Part shown: in pieces, positions 37,786 to 46,478 of the stretch
Position numbering within the stretch: the first letter of the stretch is position 1
Layout: every line of letters begins with the position of its first letter
NCBI GenBank assembly: GCA_947503555.1
Contig: CANNEE010000002.1
Coordinates: forward strand, 248,001 to 312,000
From: an uncultured Shewanella sp.
Lineage (GTDB): Bacteria; Pseudomonadota; Gammaproteobacteria; Enterobacterales; Shewanellaceae
Reading direction: 5' to 3'
Length of the DNA stretch: 64,000 bases
Position numbers and translations under genes: made by a program
The notes under the pieces: model-generated
The model's input: the letters and a program-made list of their open reading frames with translations, nothing else
The model's database searches: none
What the model was told of the DNA's origin: nothing

Positions 37786-37813
37786 AAGCCCTGATTTATC
37801 AGGGCTTTTTTAT
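37786..37813 (+). terminator. Terminator after the DUF805 gene
   Basis: Perfect stem AAGCCCTGA/TCAGGGCTT (37786-37794 with 37799-37807) with a TTTA loop and a T-run. It also lies 22 bases before the stop of the convergent pseudouridine synthase gene. Confidence 0.93.
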
Positions 37814-37834
37814 ACCTATGATTTAACGCAGTGG

Positions 37835-38527
37835 TTACTGAGGAAGTAAAGTGCGCTCTTGAACGGTCAATTGTCTTAGCTCACCACTGAGTAAATCCGT
37901 TAACTCTAGCTCACCAATAGCAACTCTTTGTAGATCGATAACCTTATAGCCGAGGGCTTGACTCATGCGACGTATTTGCCTGTTCAAACCTTGAGTGAGA
38001 GTAATCTCAAAGGTATCAGTACCTGTTAGAGCGACGCTGCAAGGTAAGGTGGTAACATCTTTATAGCTAACACCAATGGACATTTTCTCGATAAAGTCTT
38101 TTTCAATTTTACGGTTAACCCTCACTTTATAGCGCTTTGGGTGAACAAAACTTGGATGCATGAGTCTGTGATTGAGGGCACCATCGTTGGTGAGTAGTAG
38201 CAGGCCATGAGAGTCCTTATCTAGCCTGCCGACAGGGAACAATCTTGGTAGGTGTTTAATCACATGGTACAGGCTATTTTTATCTTCCGGCAGTAGTCGA
38301 CAATCGATTCCTACAGGTTTGTTATAGATCCAGTAGGCTTTAGGTTTTGGCTTGTCTACTTCGATGCCATCACAAAAGAGCTCAATTTTTTCTGCATCAA
38401 TATCAGTTATGGTATCTGTATGATTAGCAAGTCGACCTTGGAATTGGACTCGTCCTTGAGTGATCCTTCTTGAAGCCTCTTTTCGAGAGCAGAGTCCACA
38501 TTGAGCAAGGTAATGGGCTAAACGCAT
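37835..38527 (-). CDS. rluF: RsuA/RluF-family rRNA pseudouridine synthase
   Basis: Converts uridine to pseudouridine in rRNA. Residues 1-60 form an S4 RNA-binding domain (RLAHYLAQCGLCSRKEASRRITQGRVQFQG), and the catalytic domain has GRLDKDSHGLLLLTNDG with the catalytic Asp, KRYKVRVN and GLNRQIRRMSQALGY. The KDS variant after GRLD and the C-terminal part favour RluF (23S U2604) over RluB/RsuA, but the assignment inside the family is moderate. The ATG ending at 38527 is preferred over a TTG three codons earlier. Confidence 0.85.
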   Translation of the reverse strand: MRLAHYLAQCGLCSRKEASRRITQGRVQFQGRLANHTDTITDIDAEKIELFCDGIEVDKPKPKAYWIYNKPVGIDCRLLPEDKNSLYHVIKHLPRLFPVGRLDKDSHGLLLLTNDGALNHRLMHPSFVHPKRYKVRVNRKIEKDFIEKMSIGVSYKDVTTLPCSVALTGTDTFEITLTQGLNRQIRRMSQALGYKVIDLQRVAIGELELTDLLSGELRQLTVQERTLLPQ

Positions 38528-38586
38528 AGGAAGCAACTTGATAGGAAAAAACTTATTTTACAGATTTTTGTGCTAGAACGACACTG

Positions 38587-39297
38587 TTAGCGATCGCTTT
38601 GTTTGAGTTGGTAAATCGATTCTTTTTGTCTAGATCTAGCAATATGACTGACAGTTAGGGCTAAGGTTACACACCAGAGTACAACTACGTTGACTTGCAT
38701 CCACATATTAATCGCAACCCAGCATAAGCTGTGTGGACTATGGTCGCAGGAAGCAAAATCGAGTGTGCTCCAATCGAGCTGAATGATCAGTCCTGAAGCG
38801 CTGATGATACCTAAAGTGCTCAAGATAAACATAGGATTAGGACACAGGGATTGTCGATTAAATCTAGCCATTAGGCAAAGGGCGTGAAGTACAAAGGTGC
38901 CGATAAGAAAACCGGTAGAAACCAGTCTGTGCTCTTCTAGATAATTGATGGGAAAGATTCCCATCAAAATAATGGTTAGTCCAACCCAAGAGCCTACAAC
39001 AGCAAGATAATTACTATAGGTGTCAAACCTAAGTAGATAAAGGGCAAACATCGCTAGCAGCATACAAAATCCAGCTGCAAGCTGCGCAATATTGAAGACG
39101 AATGCGAGGGGAGAGTTGATATAGTCGCCGAGATAATCGGCCCGCTCAAACAGAGGTTGTAAGCCATCCTGCTGAATTTGTGCTGCGAGTGCTGCAGAAA
39201 CCCCTAAGGCGCTGACAAGCGCCGCCATCAAAGTCATGGTGACGACGAGTCTATGGAGATCATAGCTATTACTATAAAGGGTATCTAACCTAAGCAT
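38587..39297 (-). CDS. DUF998-like membrane protein
   Basis: A 236-residue protein with about six predicted membrane segments (LVVTMTLMAALVSALGVSAAL, AFVFNIAQLAAGFCMLLAMFALYLL, LAVVGSWVGLTIILMGIFP, STGFLIGTFVLHALCLMA, MFILSTLGIISASGLIIQL, MQVNVVVLWCVTLALTVSHI). The FP-x-x-x-LEEH segment after helix three, together with the helix pattern, resembles DUF998. Function unknown. On the same strand upstream of rluF with a 60-base gap. Confidence 0.7.
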   Translation of the reverse strand: MLRLDTLYSNSYDLHRLVVTMTLMAALVSALGVSAALAAQIQQDGLQPLFERADYLGDYINSPLAFVFNIAQLAAGFCMLLAMFALYLLRFDTYSNYLAVVGSWVGLTIILMGIFPINYLEEHRLVSTGFLIGTFVLHALCLMARFNRQSLCPNPMFILSTLGIISASGLIIQLDWSTLDFASCDHSPHSLCWVAINMWMQVNVVVLWCVTLALTVSHIARSRQKESIYQLKQSDR

Positions 39298-39499
39298 AAT
39301 CAGTTGTTATTAGTCTGCCTTTGGTTGTGCCTGAGCTTCTAATCTATTGATATTCTGTGCTAATGAAAAAAGGAGCAGTGCATAACTACTCCTTAACTCA
39401 CAGTTACAATATGTTAACACAATAGATGATATAGCACTTTTATATTATTTTCATTTTTTAGTGCGAAACTCGACTCCCTATTTAGTCGCAAAATGTTTC

Positions 39500-40834
39500 C
39501 TAGTCGCGCTTTCTCCATATCAAAATTGCGATAGCCACGAGCGCAAGTACAAAGCAATACCAAGCGTTGGCAACCGCTGCTAAAGGCGTAATAGTGAAAA
39601 TTGAAGCTGCTAGTAAGGCTTGAGCACCATAAGGGATAATACCCTGAATAATACAGGCGAAAATATCGAGTACGCTGGCGGCACGTTTAGGACAGACATT
39701 GTGCTTTTGCGCAAGCTCTTTGGCGATATCACCAGTGACCACGATGGAGACAGTGTTGTTAGCTACCGCAGTGTTAGTCACAGAGACTATGGCCGCCATG
39801 CCAAGTTCGGCAGCACGTCCAGAAGCTTCACCTTTCTGCTTTGAGAAGCGAGTGATCAGCTTTTCAATTTGACGACTAACAAATAACAGCCCACCTTGTT
39901 GCTGCATTAAGGCTGCAAGCCCACCAACTAGCATGGAAAGAATAAAGATCTCTTGCATGTTGGTAAATCCTGCATAGATATCTTTACCCCATTGAATCAC
40001 GCCATAATCCATGGTCGCAATACCTGTGATGCCAGCAAGTAGAATACCGATAGACAGCACAAGAAAGACATTGAGGCCGGCAACTGCCAGCACCAAAATG
40101 GTGAGATAAGGAATCACCTTGATGAAATCAATCTGTTGCTCGGCAACTTTAGCTTCGCCCTGAGCGGCTAAAGCAAATAGCCCAAGGGTAATGATGGCTG
40201 CTGGCAAAGCAAAGATAAGGTTCTCTTTGAATTTATCTTTCATTTCACAGCCCTGAGTACGGGTGGCTGCAATTGTGGTATCGGAAATAATCGATAAATT
40301 ATCACCAAATAGCGCACCAGAAAGTACGGCGCCAGCCATTAAGGCATAATCAATTTGCGCTTCTTCAGCGACACCTAATGCGATAGGTGCAACCGCGGCA
40401 ATCGTGCCCATTGAAGTGCCCATTGCGGTAGCAATAAAAGCGGCGATGATGAAAAAGCCTGGCAGCAATAGGTTAGATGGAATAAGAGATAAACCTAAGG
40501 CAACAGTGGCGTCGACACCACCTGTGGCCTTAGCCACAGAGGCAAAAGCGCCGGCCAATAAGTAGATAAGACACATAGCAATAATATTGCTGTGACCTAT
40601 GCCTGCAATGAAGGTGTCTATTGTTTGGTTTAGCTTCTGCTTGGATAAAAGGATTGCTAATACAATGCCAGGCAAGATAGCGATAACACTAGGAAGTTGG
40701 TAAAAGGCAAAATCGACTCCCTGCGAGTCAAAATAGACCCCAGCACCAATGAATAGCGTAAGAAAAACGGCTAATGGTAGTAATGCAATGCCAGAAGGTC
40801 TGGTTGGAACTGAATTAGTTGTTGCTTGATTCAA
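39500..40834 (-). CDS. metT: NhaC-family transporter, predicted methionine transporter MetT
   Basis: A 444-residue inner-membrane protein of the NhaC ion-transporter superfamily with about eleven helices (for example PGFFIIAAFIATAMGTSMGTIAAVAPIALG and ALFGDNLSIISDTTIAATRTQGCEM, the conserved core). A strong MetJ operator lies about 120 bases upstream. Comparative genomics has assigned the MetJ- or SAM-riboswitch-regulated NhaC members of Shewanella and Vibrio the name MetT, for methionine uptake; transport has not been shown here. Without the operator it would be called a Na+/H+ antiporter. Confidence 0.8.
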   Translation of the reverse strand: MNQATTNSVPTRPSGIALLPLAVFLTLFIGAGVYFDSQGVDFAFYQLPSVIAILPGIVLAILLSKQKLNQTIDTFIAGIGHSNIIAMCLIYLLAGAFASVAKATGGVDATVALGLSLIPSNLLLPGFFIIAAFIATAMGTSMGTIAAVAPIALGVAEEAQIDYALMAGAVLSGALFGDNLSIISDTTIAATRTQGCEMKDKFKENLIFALPAAIITLGLFALAAQGEAKVAEQQIDFIKVIPYLTILVLAVAGLNVFLVLSIGILLAGITGIATMDYGVIQWGKDIYAGFTNMQEIFILSMLVGGLAALMQQQGGLLFVSRQIEKLITRFSKQKGEASGRAAELGMAAIVSVTNTAVANNTVSIVVTGDIAKELAQKHNVCPKRAASVLDIFACIIQGIIPYGAQALLAASIFTITPLAAVANAWYCFVLALVAIAILIWRKRD

Positions 40835-40953
40835 TGTAAATTCTCTTCAATTTAAGCGAAATAGTAAAACTGCGGTTATTTGGCTTTCCTTGCTTGTTGT
40901 CATGCAGCAATTTTATGGCGAAGAATAGTGAATTTTACAAATTATGTCAATCT

Positions 40954-40977
40954 AGACGTCTAGATGGTTTTGCGTCT
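40954..40977. promoter_or_regulatory. MetJ operator upstream of metT
   Basis: Three adjacent 8-base boxes: AGACGTCT (perfect), AGATGGTT and TTGCGTCT (five of eight each). The first is embedded in the longer palindrome TCTAGACGTCTAGA. Placed about 120 bases before the metT start, in the divergent region shared with efpL. Confidence 0.85.
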
Positions 40978-41114
40978 GGCTGTCTTTTGTGATCTCAATA
41001 GCCCTTTAGTTTGAAAATGCAGTGAGACTGTTCAAGCTGCTAAAGATAGTGAATTGGTTAGTTAGTTATAAGTGTCTATAATGAGGCTAATTTTTTGTAC
41101 TGGAGCGAATACAG

Positions 41115-41687
41115 ATGCCAAAGGCAAGTGAAATTAAGAAAAATACCGCTATCGAAATCAATGGCGAAGCTTATATCGTAAGAGATATTGAACGTTCTGT
41201 CCCACAAGGGCGTGCGGGCGGCAGCATCTACCGTATGCGTATGTATAACGTGGTGACAAATCACAAGATTGATGAGTCATTCAAAGACTCTGATATGCTA
41301 AATCTTGCCGATCTCATTCGTCGTCCTGCGACTTTCTCATACACAGATGGTGATGAGTATGTGTTTATGGATACTGAAGATTACTCATCTTACAGCTTCA
41401 ATAAAGAGAACATCGAAGATGAGCTACTCTTTATTACCGAAGAAATTCAAGGTTTGATGGTGATTATGGTTAATGATGCGGCTGTTGCCCTTGAGTTGCC
41501 TAGTTCTGTTGAGCTGGAAATTACCGAGACAGATCCTTCAATTAAAGGTGGCTCTGCAACTGCCAGAACTAAGCCTGCAACCCTAAGTACGGGTCTAGTC
41601 GTCCAGGTACCAGAGCATATCTCAACGGGCGATAAAATTAAGATTAACGTTGAAGAGCGTAAATTTACTGGCCGTGCCGATAAGTAA
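41115..41687 (+). CDS. efpL: Elongation factor P-like protein EfpL (YeiP)
   Basis: EF-P paralogue that helps ribosomes past difficult nascent sequences. The 190-residue protein has the three-domain KOW/OB layout. The domain I loop tip reads SVPQGRAGG with Arg33 where EF-P carries its modified Lys or rhamnosylated Arg; Arg at this place with the longer PQGRAG loop is the EfpL (YeiP) mark, and EfpL is thought to work unmodified. Ribosome site weak (GGAG at 10 bases). Convergent with the PepSY gene across a terminator. Confidence 0.92.
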   Translation: MPKASEIKKNTAIEINGEAYIVRDIERSVPQGRAGGSIYRMRMYNVVTNHKIDESFKDSDMLNLADLIRRPATFSYTDGDEYVFMDTEDYSSYSFNKENIEDELLFITEEIQGLMVIMVNDAAVALELPSSVELEITETDPSIKGGSATARTKPATLSTGLVVQVPEHISTGDKIKINVEERKFTGRADK

Positions 41688-41705
41688 TAGTAGCGTTATT
41701 AGATA

Positions 41706-41739
41706 GCGAAAAAACGCAGCCAGTGCTGCGTTTTTTTAT
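41706..41739. terminator. Bidirectional terminator between efpL and the PepSY gene
   Basis: Stem AACGCAGC/GCTGCGTT (41713-41720 with 41725-41732) with a CAGT loop, AAAAA on the left and TTTTTTT on the right, so it works for transcripts from both sides. Confidence 0.93.
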
Positions 41740-41753
41740 GCTTAGGCCTGTTG

Positions 41754-42539
41754 CTATTTAGGATGTTTCGGCGCTTTTTGTTTATACCAGATAAGAAAGC
41801 CAGTACAGCAAACAAAGATGAGGCTAAGAGCGACTAAATCCATAAAGAGTTGTCCCGCCTTGCCAAAAAAGCGGCCGCTATGAAGGTCGAGTAACACTCG
41901 CTCCCAAGTAAGGTGAGCCGAGCGCGCCAAATTGGCGACTTGCTGATATTGTTTGTCACTTAGTGTCGGTGCTGCAATCCAGTCGACAGGTTTAAGAGTT
42001 TGCAAGGCTTGCCATTCAATTAGATCTTCATCGGCCTGATATTGGCCTAAGTCTGTTTTTAACCAGAGTCTATCTGAATCTATGCCAAGGGCTTGAATGT
42101 GATTTGGAAGCCCTGTGCTGATATCCTGTTGCTCTAGAATCTCGCCTGATTCCGACAGTAACACTAAGGCTTGCCGACTGGCTGCGACATAAAAGTTTCG
42201 GTATTTACCAACTGAGACTATAGCTGAGTCTGCTTGCCAAATCTGATGATGGTCGAGCCATAGAATGTTGTCTGTGATATTAAAGCTGAGCGTATGACCA
42301 TCGGCGCTTTTATATTGATAAGCACCTAAATGCTTAGGTGTGTTAATACCGTAGTAATCCAGTAACCATGCCTGTTCGACATGACTGGTGTCTAAACTGA
42401 GATCATTGCTATGGTTGATCAGGATGCCCGATAAGGCTAGAAATAAAACAAACCCAACACCGAATAACCCGAGGCGTCTGTGCCAAGGTCTAAGTAATCT
42501 AAGTAGTTTCAGTCGTAAGTTAGCAGCGTTGCGGGTCAT
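41754..42539 (-). CDS. PepSY-associated transmembrane protein
   Basis: A 261-residue inner-membrane protein. N-terminal LRPWHRRLGLFGVGFVLFLALSGILINHSNDL is the PepSY-TM pattern (conserved WHR-x-x-G start and helix), followed by a large periplasmic part and a C-terminal helix (LVALSLIFVCCTGFLIWYKQKAPKHP). The HSGRFFGKAGQLFMDLVALSLIFVCCTGFLIW segment is conserved in this family. PepSY-TM proteins often act as heme-containing reductases paired with flavoproteins. Third gene of a Fur-box operon after a porin and an FMN-binding protein, so a role in electron transfer linked to iron is plausible. Confidence 0.85.
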   Translation of the reverse strand: MTRNAANLRLKLLRLLRPWHRRLGLFGVGFVLFLALSGILINHSNDLSLDTSHVEQAWLLDYYGINTPKHLGAYQYKSADGHTLSFNITDNILWLDHHQIWQADSAIVSVGKYRNFYVAASRQALVLLSESGEILEQQDISTGLPNHIQALGIDSDRLWLKTDLGQYQADEDLIEWQALQTLKPVDWIAAPTLSDKQYQQVANLARSAHLTWERVLLDLHSGRFFGKAGQLFMDLVALSLIFVCCTGFLIWYKQKAPKHPK

Positions 42540-42569
42540 TATTGTTATTTTTAGCCTTAATATCTTGTT

Positions 42570-43094
42570 CTACTGTCTTATTTGACCATCTAGGTAGAGG
42601 GCAATCTGTGATAATTTTGTCAGTGCTCGAACCGATAGCGTGGCACCAGTAATGCCATCAATATGTTTATCAAGCTGATGATCTTGGGTGAGTTTGGCCG
42701 AGATAAACTGATCTGTAAAGAAGTCGTGTTTGACTTCTCCACCTCGACTTTCACGATAAACCAGTACCTTAGTTTTGACTATGGCGCTGTCATTAACATG
42801 AATACCAACTGTGATGGGAGCTTCTTTACCAATTTCATTCATCACCCAGACACTTTGGCTACCTTGTTGCCAATATCTGAGCCTAAATTTACTGAACTTG
42901 TGCTGAAGAATCGACTCAATGACGGCTGTTTGCTCATCTTCTAACCAAAGCACTTTTGCCTTAGGGATTTCACCTAGGGCCTGAGTAATAAAATCTTCCT
43001 TGGTTTGGTATACACCTCTAGCCTGTGCTGTTGGCACAAGTTGTCCTAATAAAACTAAGCAGGTAACAAGAGCGATTAGTATTTGTTTCATCAT
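42570..43094 (-). CDS. Secreted FMN-binding domain protein
   Basis: A protein of about 174 residues with a signal peptide (QILIALVTCLVLLGQLVPTAQA) and a C-terminal FMN-bind domain. DGITGATLSVRAL carries the [DN]-G-x-[ST]-G-A-T motif whose Thr receives FMN from the ApbE flavin transferase. I take the Met-Met pair ending at 43094; the open frame to 43145 would begin inside an intergenic hairpin. Lies 31 bases upstream of the PepSY gene. Together they look like a periplasmic flavin redox partner and its membrane reductase. Confidence 0.87.
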   Translation of the reverse strand: MMKQILIALVTCLVLLGQLVPTAQARGVYQTKEDFITQALGEIPKAKVLWLEDEQTAVIESILQHKFSKFRLRYWQQGSQSVWVMNEIGKEAPITVGIHVNDSAIVKTKVLVYRESRGGEVKHDFFTDQFISAKLTQDHQLDKHIDGITGATLSVRALTKLSQIALYLDGQIRQ

Positions 43095-43124
43095 AATCAT
43101 TAACTTTAGCATAGGCCGAATACA

Positions 43125-43149
43125 AAGAATGCCCTTAACGGGCATTCTT
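43125..43149 (-). terminator. Hairpin between the porin and FMN-binding genes
   Basis: A ten-base perfect stem (43125-43134 with 43140-43149) and a five-base loop, 32 bases beyond the porin stop. No strong T-run follows on the minus strand, so it probably allows partial read-through or stabilises the porin message. Confidence 0.65.
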
Positions 43150-43180
43150 ACTCATAAACTGTACGCGTTAGCGAAACAGC

Positions 43181-44356
43181 TTAGAACTGATAACCAACAC
43201 CTAGGTTGAAGCCGTCTGAGTCTTTAGCACCACTTTGCTTTTCCCAGTCAGCTTTTAGCACTACGTGCTCATGTAGCCAGTAGTTAATACCTAGGTTAGT
43301 TTGCTTAACTTCGGTATCGTCACTGTTACCAGCGTTCTTGTCATACTGGTTGTAGCGAGCGAACACACCGATTTGATCGGTGAACTTGTAAGAAGGCTCG
43401 ATGTACCAACCATTTTGCTCATCACGGCCAAGTGCAGCTGCTTCGTTACCGTCGATATCCCACATAGCGTATAGTGCACGTACAGAGAAGTCTTGGTAGT
43501 TATAGATAGCGTGAGCACTTAGTAGCATGGCTGAAGCAGTATCAGCGCCAGTACCTTGAGTGATGTCAGCTTGGTATTGTGCAGTAGCGGCAAGCTCTAG
43601 ACCTGGCATAGCTGTGTACTTAACACGTGCTGTATAGGCTAGATTTTCACCTGAAGCGTTAGAAACTTTTTGACGACCTTTACGGATATCAAACTTAGCT
43701 GGGTCAACTTTTAGGCCAGAAGTGACGGCGAAATCAAAACCTAGACCAGGTGCAGCTTCATAGTTAAATGCAAGACCTGCTTCCCACCAAGTAGCAGGAA
43801 TGATGTTCTTTTCAACTGGATTACGCTCAACACCGTAGAAAGTGTCAGGCTCGTGGGTTTCATTCATGATACCAACTGGTACTAGGAAAAGACCCGCTTT
43901 ACCCGTTAGGGCGTCAGTGAAGTCATGCTCGATATAAGCTTGTTCAACTTCTACTTCACCGTTTTTACCTTCACCCGCTAGAGAGTGTTCAACTTCTAGC
44001 TCAGAGAAGAAACGAGTTTTGTCATTGAACTCATGACCAAAGAATAGAACGAAACGATGGAAGTCGAACTCTTTCTTGTCTTTGCCAGAAAGGTTGTCAG
44101 AGATGTTGTTATAGTGAAGTTCACCATAACCACCGATAGTGGTAGCACTGTTACCAGTTGCTGCAGTTGTTTCTACTACATCAGCAGTTTTTTCAACACG
44201 TTCTTCAGTTTGCTCAAGGCGTTTTTCAAGGTCAGCAAGTACTTTCTGTTGCTGCTCGATGATTTTACGTAGCTCTTCAGTTTCAGTCGATGCAACGGCT
44301 GTTTGGCTAGCAAACAAACCAACTAGGGCTGTAGCGATTAACGTCTTCTTCATCAT
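43181..44356 (-). CDS. Outer-membrane porin with N-terminal coiled coil
   Basis: About 391 residues. Signal peptide KKTLIATALVGLFASQTAVA, then a coiled-coil stretch (TEELRKIIEQQQKVLADLEKRLEQTEERVEK, about residues 24-60) as in DcaP and phosphate-selective-porin-like proteins, then a barrel starting at IGGYGELHYNN and ending in a C-terminal Phe (VGYQF). The upstream extension of the frame to 44449 has no ribosome site, so the tandem ATGs near 44356 are used. A Fur-like box lies 60 bases upstream. Substrate unknown; iron-repressed expression would suggest an iron source. Confidence 0.87.
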   Translation of the reverse strand: MMKKTLIATALVGLFASQTAVASTETEELRKIIEQQQKVLADLEKRLEQTEERVEKTADVVETTAATGNSATTIGGYGELHYNNISDNLSGKDKKEFDFHRFVLFFGHEFNDKTRFFSELEVEHSLAGEGKNGEVEVEQAYIEHDFTDALTGKAGLFLVPVGIMNETHEPDTFYGVERNPVEKNIIPATWWEAGLAFNYEAAPGLGFDFAVTSGLKVDPAKFDIRKGRQKVSNASGENLAYTARVKYTAMPGLELAATAQYQADITQGTGADTASAMLLSAHAIYNYQDFSVRALYAMWDIDGNEAAALGRDEQNGWYIEPSYKFTDQIGVFARYNQYDKNAGNSDDTEVKQTNLGINYWLHEHVVLKADWEKQSGAKDSDGFNLGVGYQF

Positions 44357-44418
44357 TTCATCCAATTTATTGTTAGGGGTATTGAATCGCGGCGAAGTGT
44401 AACAATTGGGTTTAAAAA

Positions 44419-44433
44419 TGCAAACCATTCTCA
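44419..44433. promoter_or_regulatory. Fur-like box upstream of the porin operon
   Basis: A 7-1-7 arrangement TGCAAAC-C-ATTCTCA, ten of fourteen matches to TGATAAT-N-ATTATCA, with CATTCTCATTA being the better half. Located about 63 bases before the porin start. The organisation (porin, FMN-binding, PepSY) fits an iron-regulated set, but binding by Fur is inferred. Confidence 0.6.
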
Positions 44434-44681
44434 TTACATTTATTGACATCGATCATGTTTTGTAAATGCAACTTTTGAACTGTTTTTGCAATAACCAATT
44501 GATATAGATTGATTTATCTGTAAATAAAAAATATTTACATTGTAAAATGGATGCAAAAAGTATTGACGATGGATTAATACCTCATTAGGGCTAGGCGATG
44601 GTATTACTTGTAGGATGAGTGAAACGGCAAATCTGAGTTAAACTCCTTGGCTAAATTTTTAGCAGTAGGACTCATACTCAA

Positions 44682-45389
44682 GTGGATACATTCTTAGCAC
44701 CTTTTTTTAGCAAGCAAAACCAAGCCGTTAACGTTACTCCCCAGCAAGCTAGCGATTTTGCCAAAGGTGTGGCACAGGATTTCAACCCAATTCATGATGT
44801 GGATGCCAAGCGCTTTTGTGTGCCTGGAGATCTGCTTTTTTCACTTGTATTGGGTGAGTATGGCTTAAGTCAAAAGATGAGCTTTACCTTCTCAGGCATG
44901 GTTGGAGAAGGCGTCGAACTACAGTTTCCTGTAGAGGTTAACCAAGCTTTTGATATTCGTGATGATAAAGACAAGCTTTATCTAAGCGTTGAGCGTCAAG
45001 GCGATGTACGTGAATGTAAGGCGCAAATCGAATCTTTCATCCGTAGCTATGTGGCGTTTTCTGGCTTGAACTTTATTCATGTGCTTGTGCCTATGATGCA
45101 AGAGCATCAGGTGATGATTAACCCGGCACGTCCATTGGTGATCTATGAGAGCATGTCTTTTGACCTCAATACCCTAGACTTTACCCAAGTTGAGTTAGAG
45201 TTAGTTGAGAAAACATTGAAAGTGGACGGTAAACGTGGTGATGTGACTCTGCATTTTGAGCTTAAGAGTGAAGGTAAAGTCGTAGGTACTGGCCTTAAAA
45301 CCCTTGTGATGAGCGGTCTGCGTCCATACTGTCATGAACAGGTCCAGGGTATGTGTGATATGTATGAAGCAAGGAAAACTCAGTTTTAA
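44682..45389 (+). CDS. DUF3581 family protein
   Basis: A 235-residue protein of unknown function found in Shewanella, Vibrio and relatives as DUF3581. GTG start at 44682. The segment SDFAKGVAQDFNPIHDVDAKRFCVPGDLLFSLVLGEYG resembles the start of hotdog-fold MaoC-like hydratases (D-x-N-P-x-H), suggesting a hotdog fold; I infer no specific reaction. No signal peptide or membrane segments. Monocistronic, with a hairpin after it. Confidence 0.8.
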   Translation: MDTFLAPFFSKQNQAVNVTPQQASDFAKGVAQDFNPIHDVDAKRFCVPGDLLFSLVLGEYGLSQKMSFTFSGMVGEGVELQFPVEVNQAFDIRDDKDKLYLSVERQGDVRECKAQIESFIRSYVAFSGLNFIHVLVPMMQEHQVMINPARPLVIYESMSFDLNTLDFTQVELELVEKTLKVDGKRGDVTLHFELKSEGKVVGTGLKTLVMSGLRPYCHEQVQGMCDMYEARKTQF

Positions 45390-45423
45390 TTACAGATGAT
45401 AGCTGAGCGATGTTATGAAAGTA

Positions 45424-45451
45424 GGTTGGTAGAGTTTTGAGTCTACCAACC
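45424..45451. terminator. Hairpin after the DUF3581 gene
   Basis: Ten-base perfect stem (45424-45433 with 45442-45451), eight-base loop, between the convergent DUF3581 and lipoprotein genes. There is no strong T-run. Confidence 0.55.
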
Positions 45452-45518
45452 ATACAGTTATCTCATTCGAGGCTCTTTGTAAGTTATTTAGCTGTGAAGC
45501 CTTAGCTGAATGTGAACT

Positions 45519-46478
45519 TTAGAGATATAAGCCAATAATTTCTTTAGTCCATAGTTGCTCTTTTTCTTTGGCTTCAGCAAGTTTAGCTTCTGTTTTAACT
45601 AAGAAGTTAAGTGCATCCGGTGTACCTATGTCACCTATGGCTTTTAAGGCCATAGCCTTATCTGACCAGTTGTCTGCAGTTGAATATATCTCCTTTAGCA
45701 ATGGCATTTCGCTTTGAGCTTTTAAAATACCCAGTGATGAGATTGCTGCTAAGCGGATGTATTCAGACTCACTTTTTGTATAGTCAACTAAAAATGGAAT
45801 TGCAGTGTCATTATTACCAAATCCTAATTGATACACATCCATATACGTTGCGCCATCATTTAAATTTTTGTTTATTTTTTCAACTAAACTTTTAACTTCG
45901 TCATCAGATATTTTCTTACCTTCTATAGAGCGGTTAAGTTTGGCTGAAAATTCTTTAACTAATAAGTCTAATGGCTCATTTAGAGTTGGCTGAATTATTT
46001 CGTCGAAGCTCCATACTGGTACTTTGCCACGTTTAATATAAGCGGTAATTCTTTCTTTTTTCCCATTTGCAGATACATCAGCGCTTAGCATGGTAAATGA
46101 AATAAACGGTGTGTAAGCATTCGTTCTATGATTGCGCATTTCAAACTTGTTAACATCAATTTTGATATCGCCAGCTTCTAAGATGTTAGCTTTAACACCC
46201 CTTGCATTGAGTTCTTTTGCTGTTTCTGTTTCTAGGAAGCTGATTGGATTGATAGGTGATCCATTAAGAATTAAATCTGCTTTAAGTACGCCATGGCTGA
46301 ACACTTTTGAATCTTTATGACGCTTATCAACAAATGTTAAATTAGCTTCATTAGTACTTTGATTAGTATATGAAATCTTTGATGGTACAGGCTCTTTTAC
46401 CATGTAACTTGATGGAGCACAGGCTTGTAATAGTCCCGATAGGCAAATAATTAGTGGAATTTGAAACTTATTTTTCAT
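45519..46478 (-). CDS. Lipoprotein with C-terminal HEAT-like repeats
   Basis: A 319-residue protein with a lipoprotein signal (LIICLSGLLQAC, lipid attached at Cys20). Residues 25-185 form an uncharacterised domain; residues 215-310 look like HEAT or armadillo-type helical repeats (AIPFLVDYTKSESEYIRLAAISSLGILKAQ, then LKEIYSTADNWSDKAMALKAIGDIGTPDALNFLV). Asp/Ser at +2/+3 (C-A-P-S) do not give the DmsA/Lol-avoidance Asp, so it is probably sorted to the outer membrane. AT-rich like its surroundings. Function unknown; probable scaffold. Confidence 0.78.
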   Translation of the reverse strand: MKNKFQIPLIICLSGLLQACAPSSYMVKEPVPSKISYTNQSTNEANLTFVDKRHKDSKVFSHGVLKADLILNGSPINPISFLETETAKELNARGVKANILEAGDIKIDVNKFEMRNHRTNAYTPFISFTMLSADVSANGKKERITAYIKRGKVPVWSFDEIIQPTLNEPLDLLVKEFSAKLNRSIEGKKISDDEVKSLVEKINKNLNDGATYMDVYQLGFGNNDTAIPFLVDYTKSESEYIRLAAISSLGILKAQSEMPLLKEIYSTADNWSDKAMALKAIGDIGTPDALNFLVKTEAKLAEAKEKEQLWTKEIIGLYL

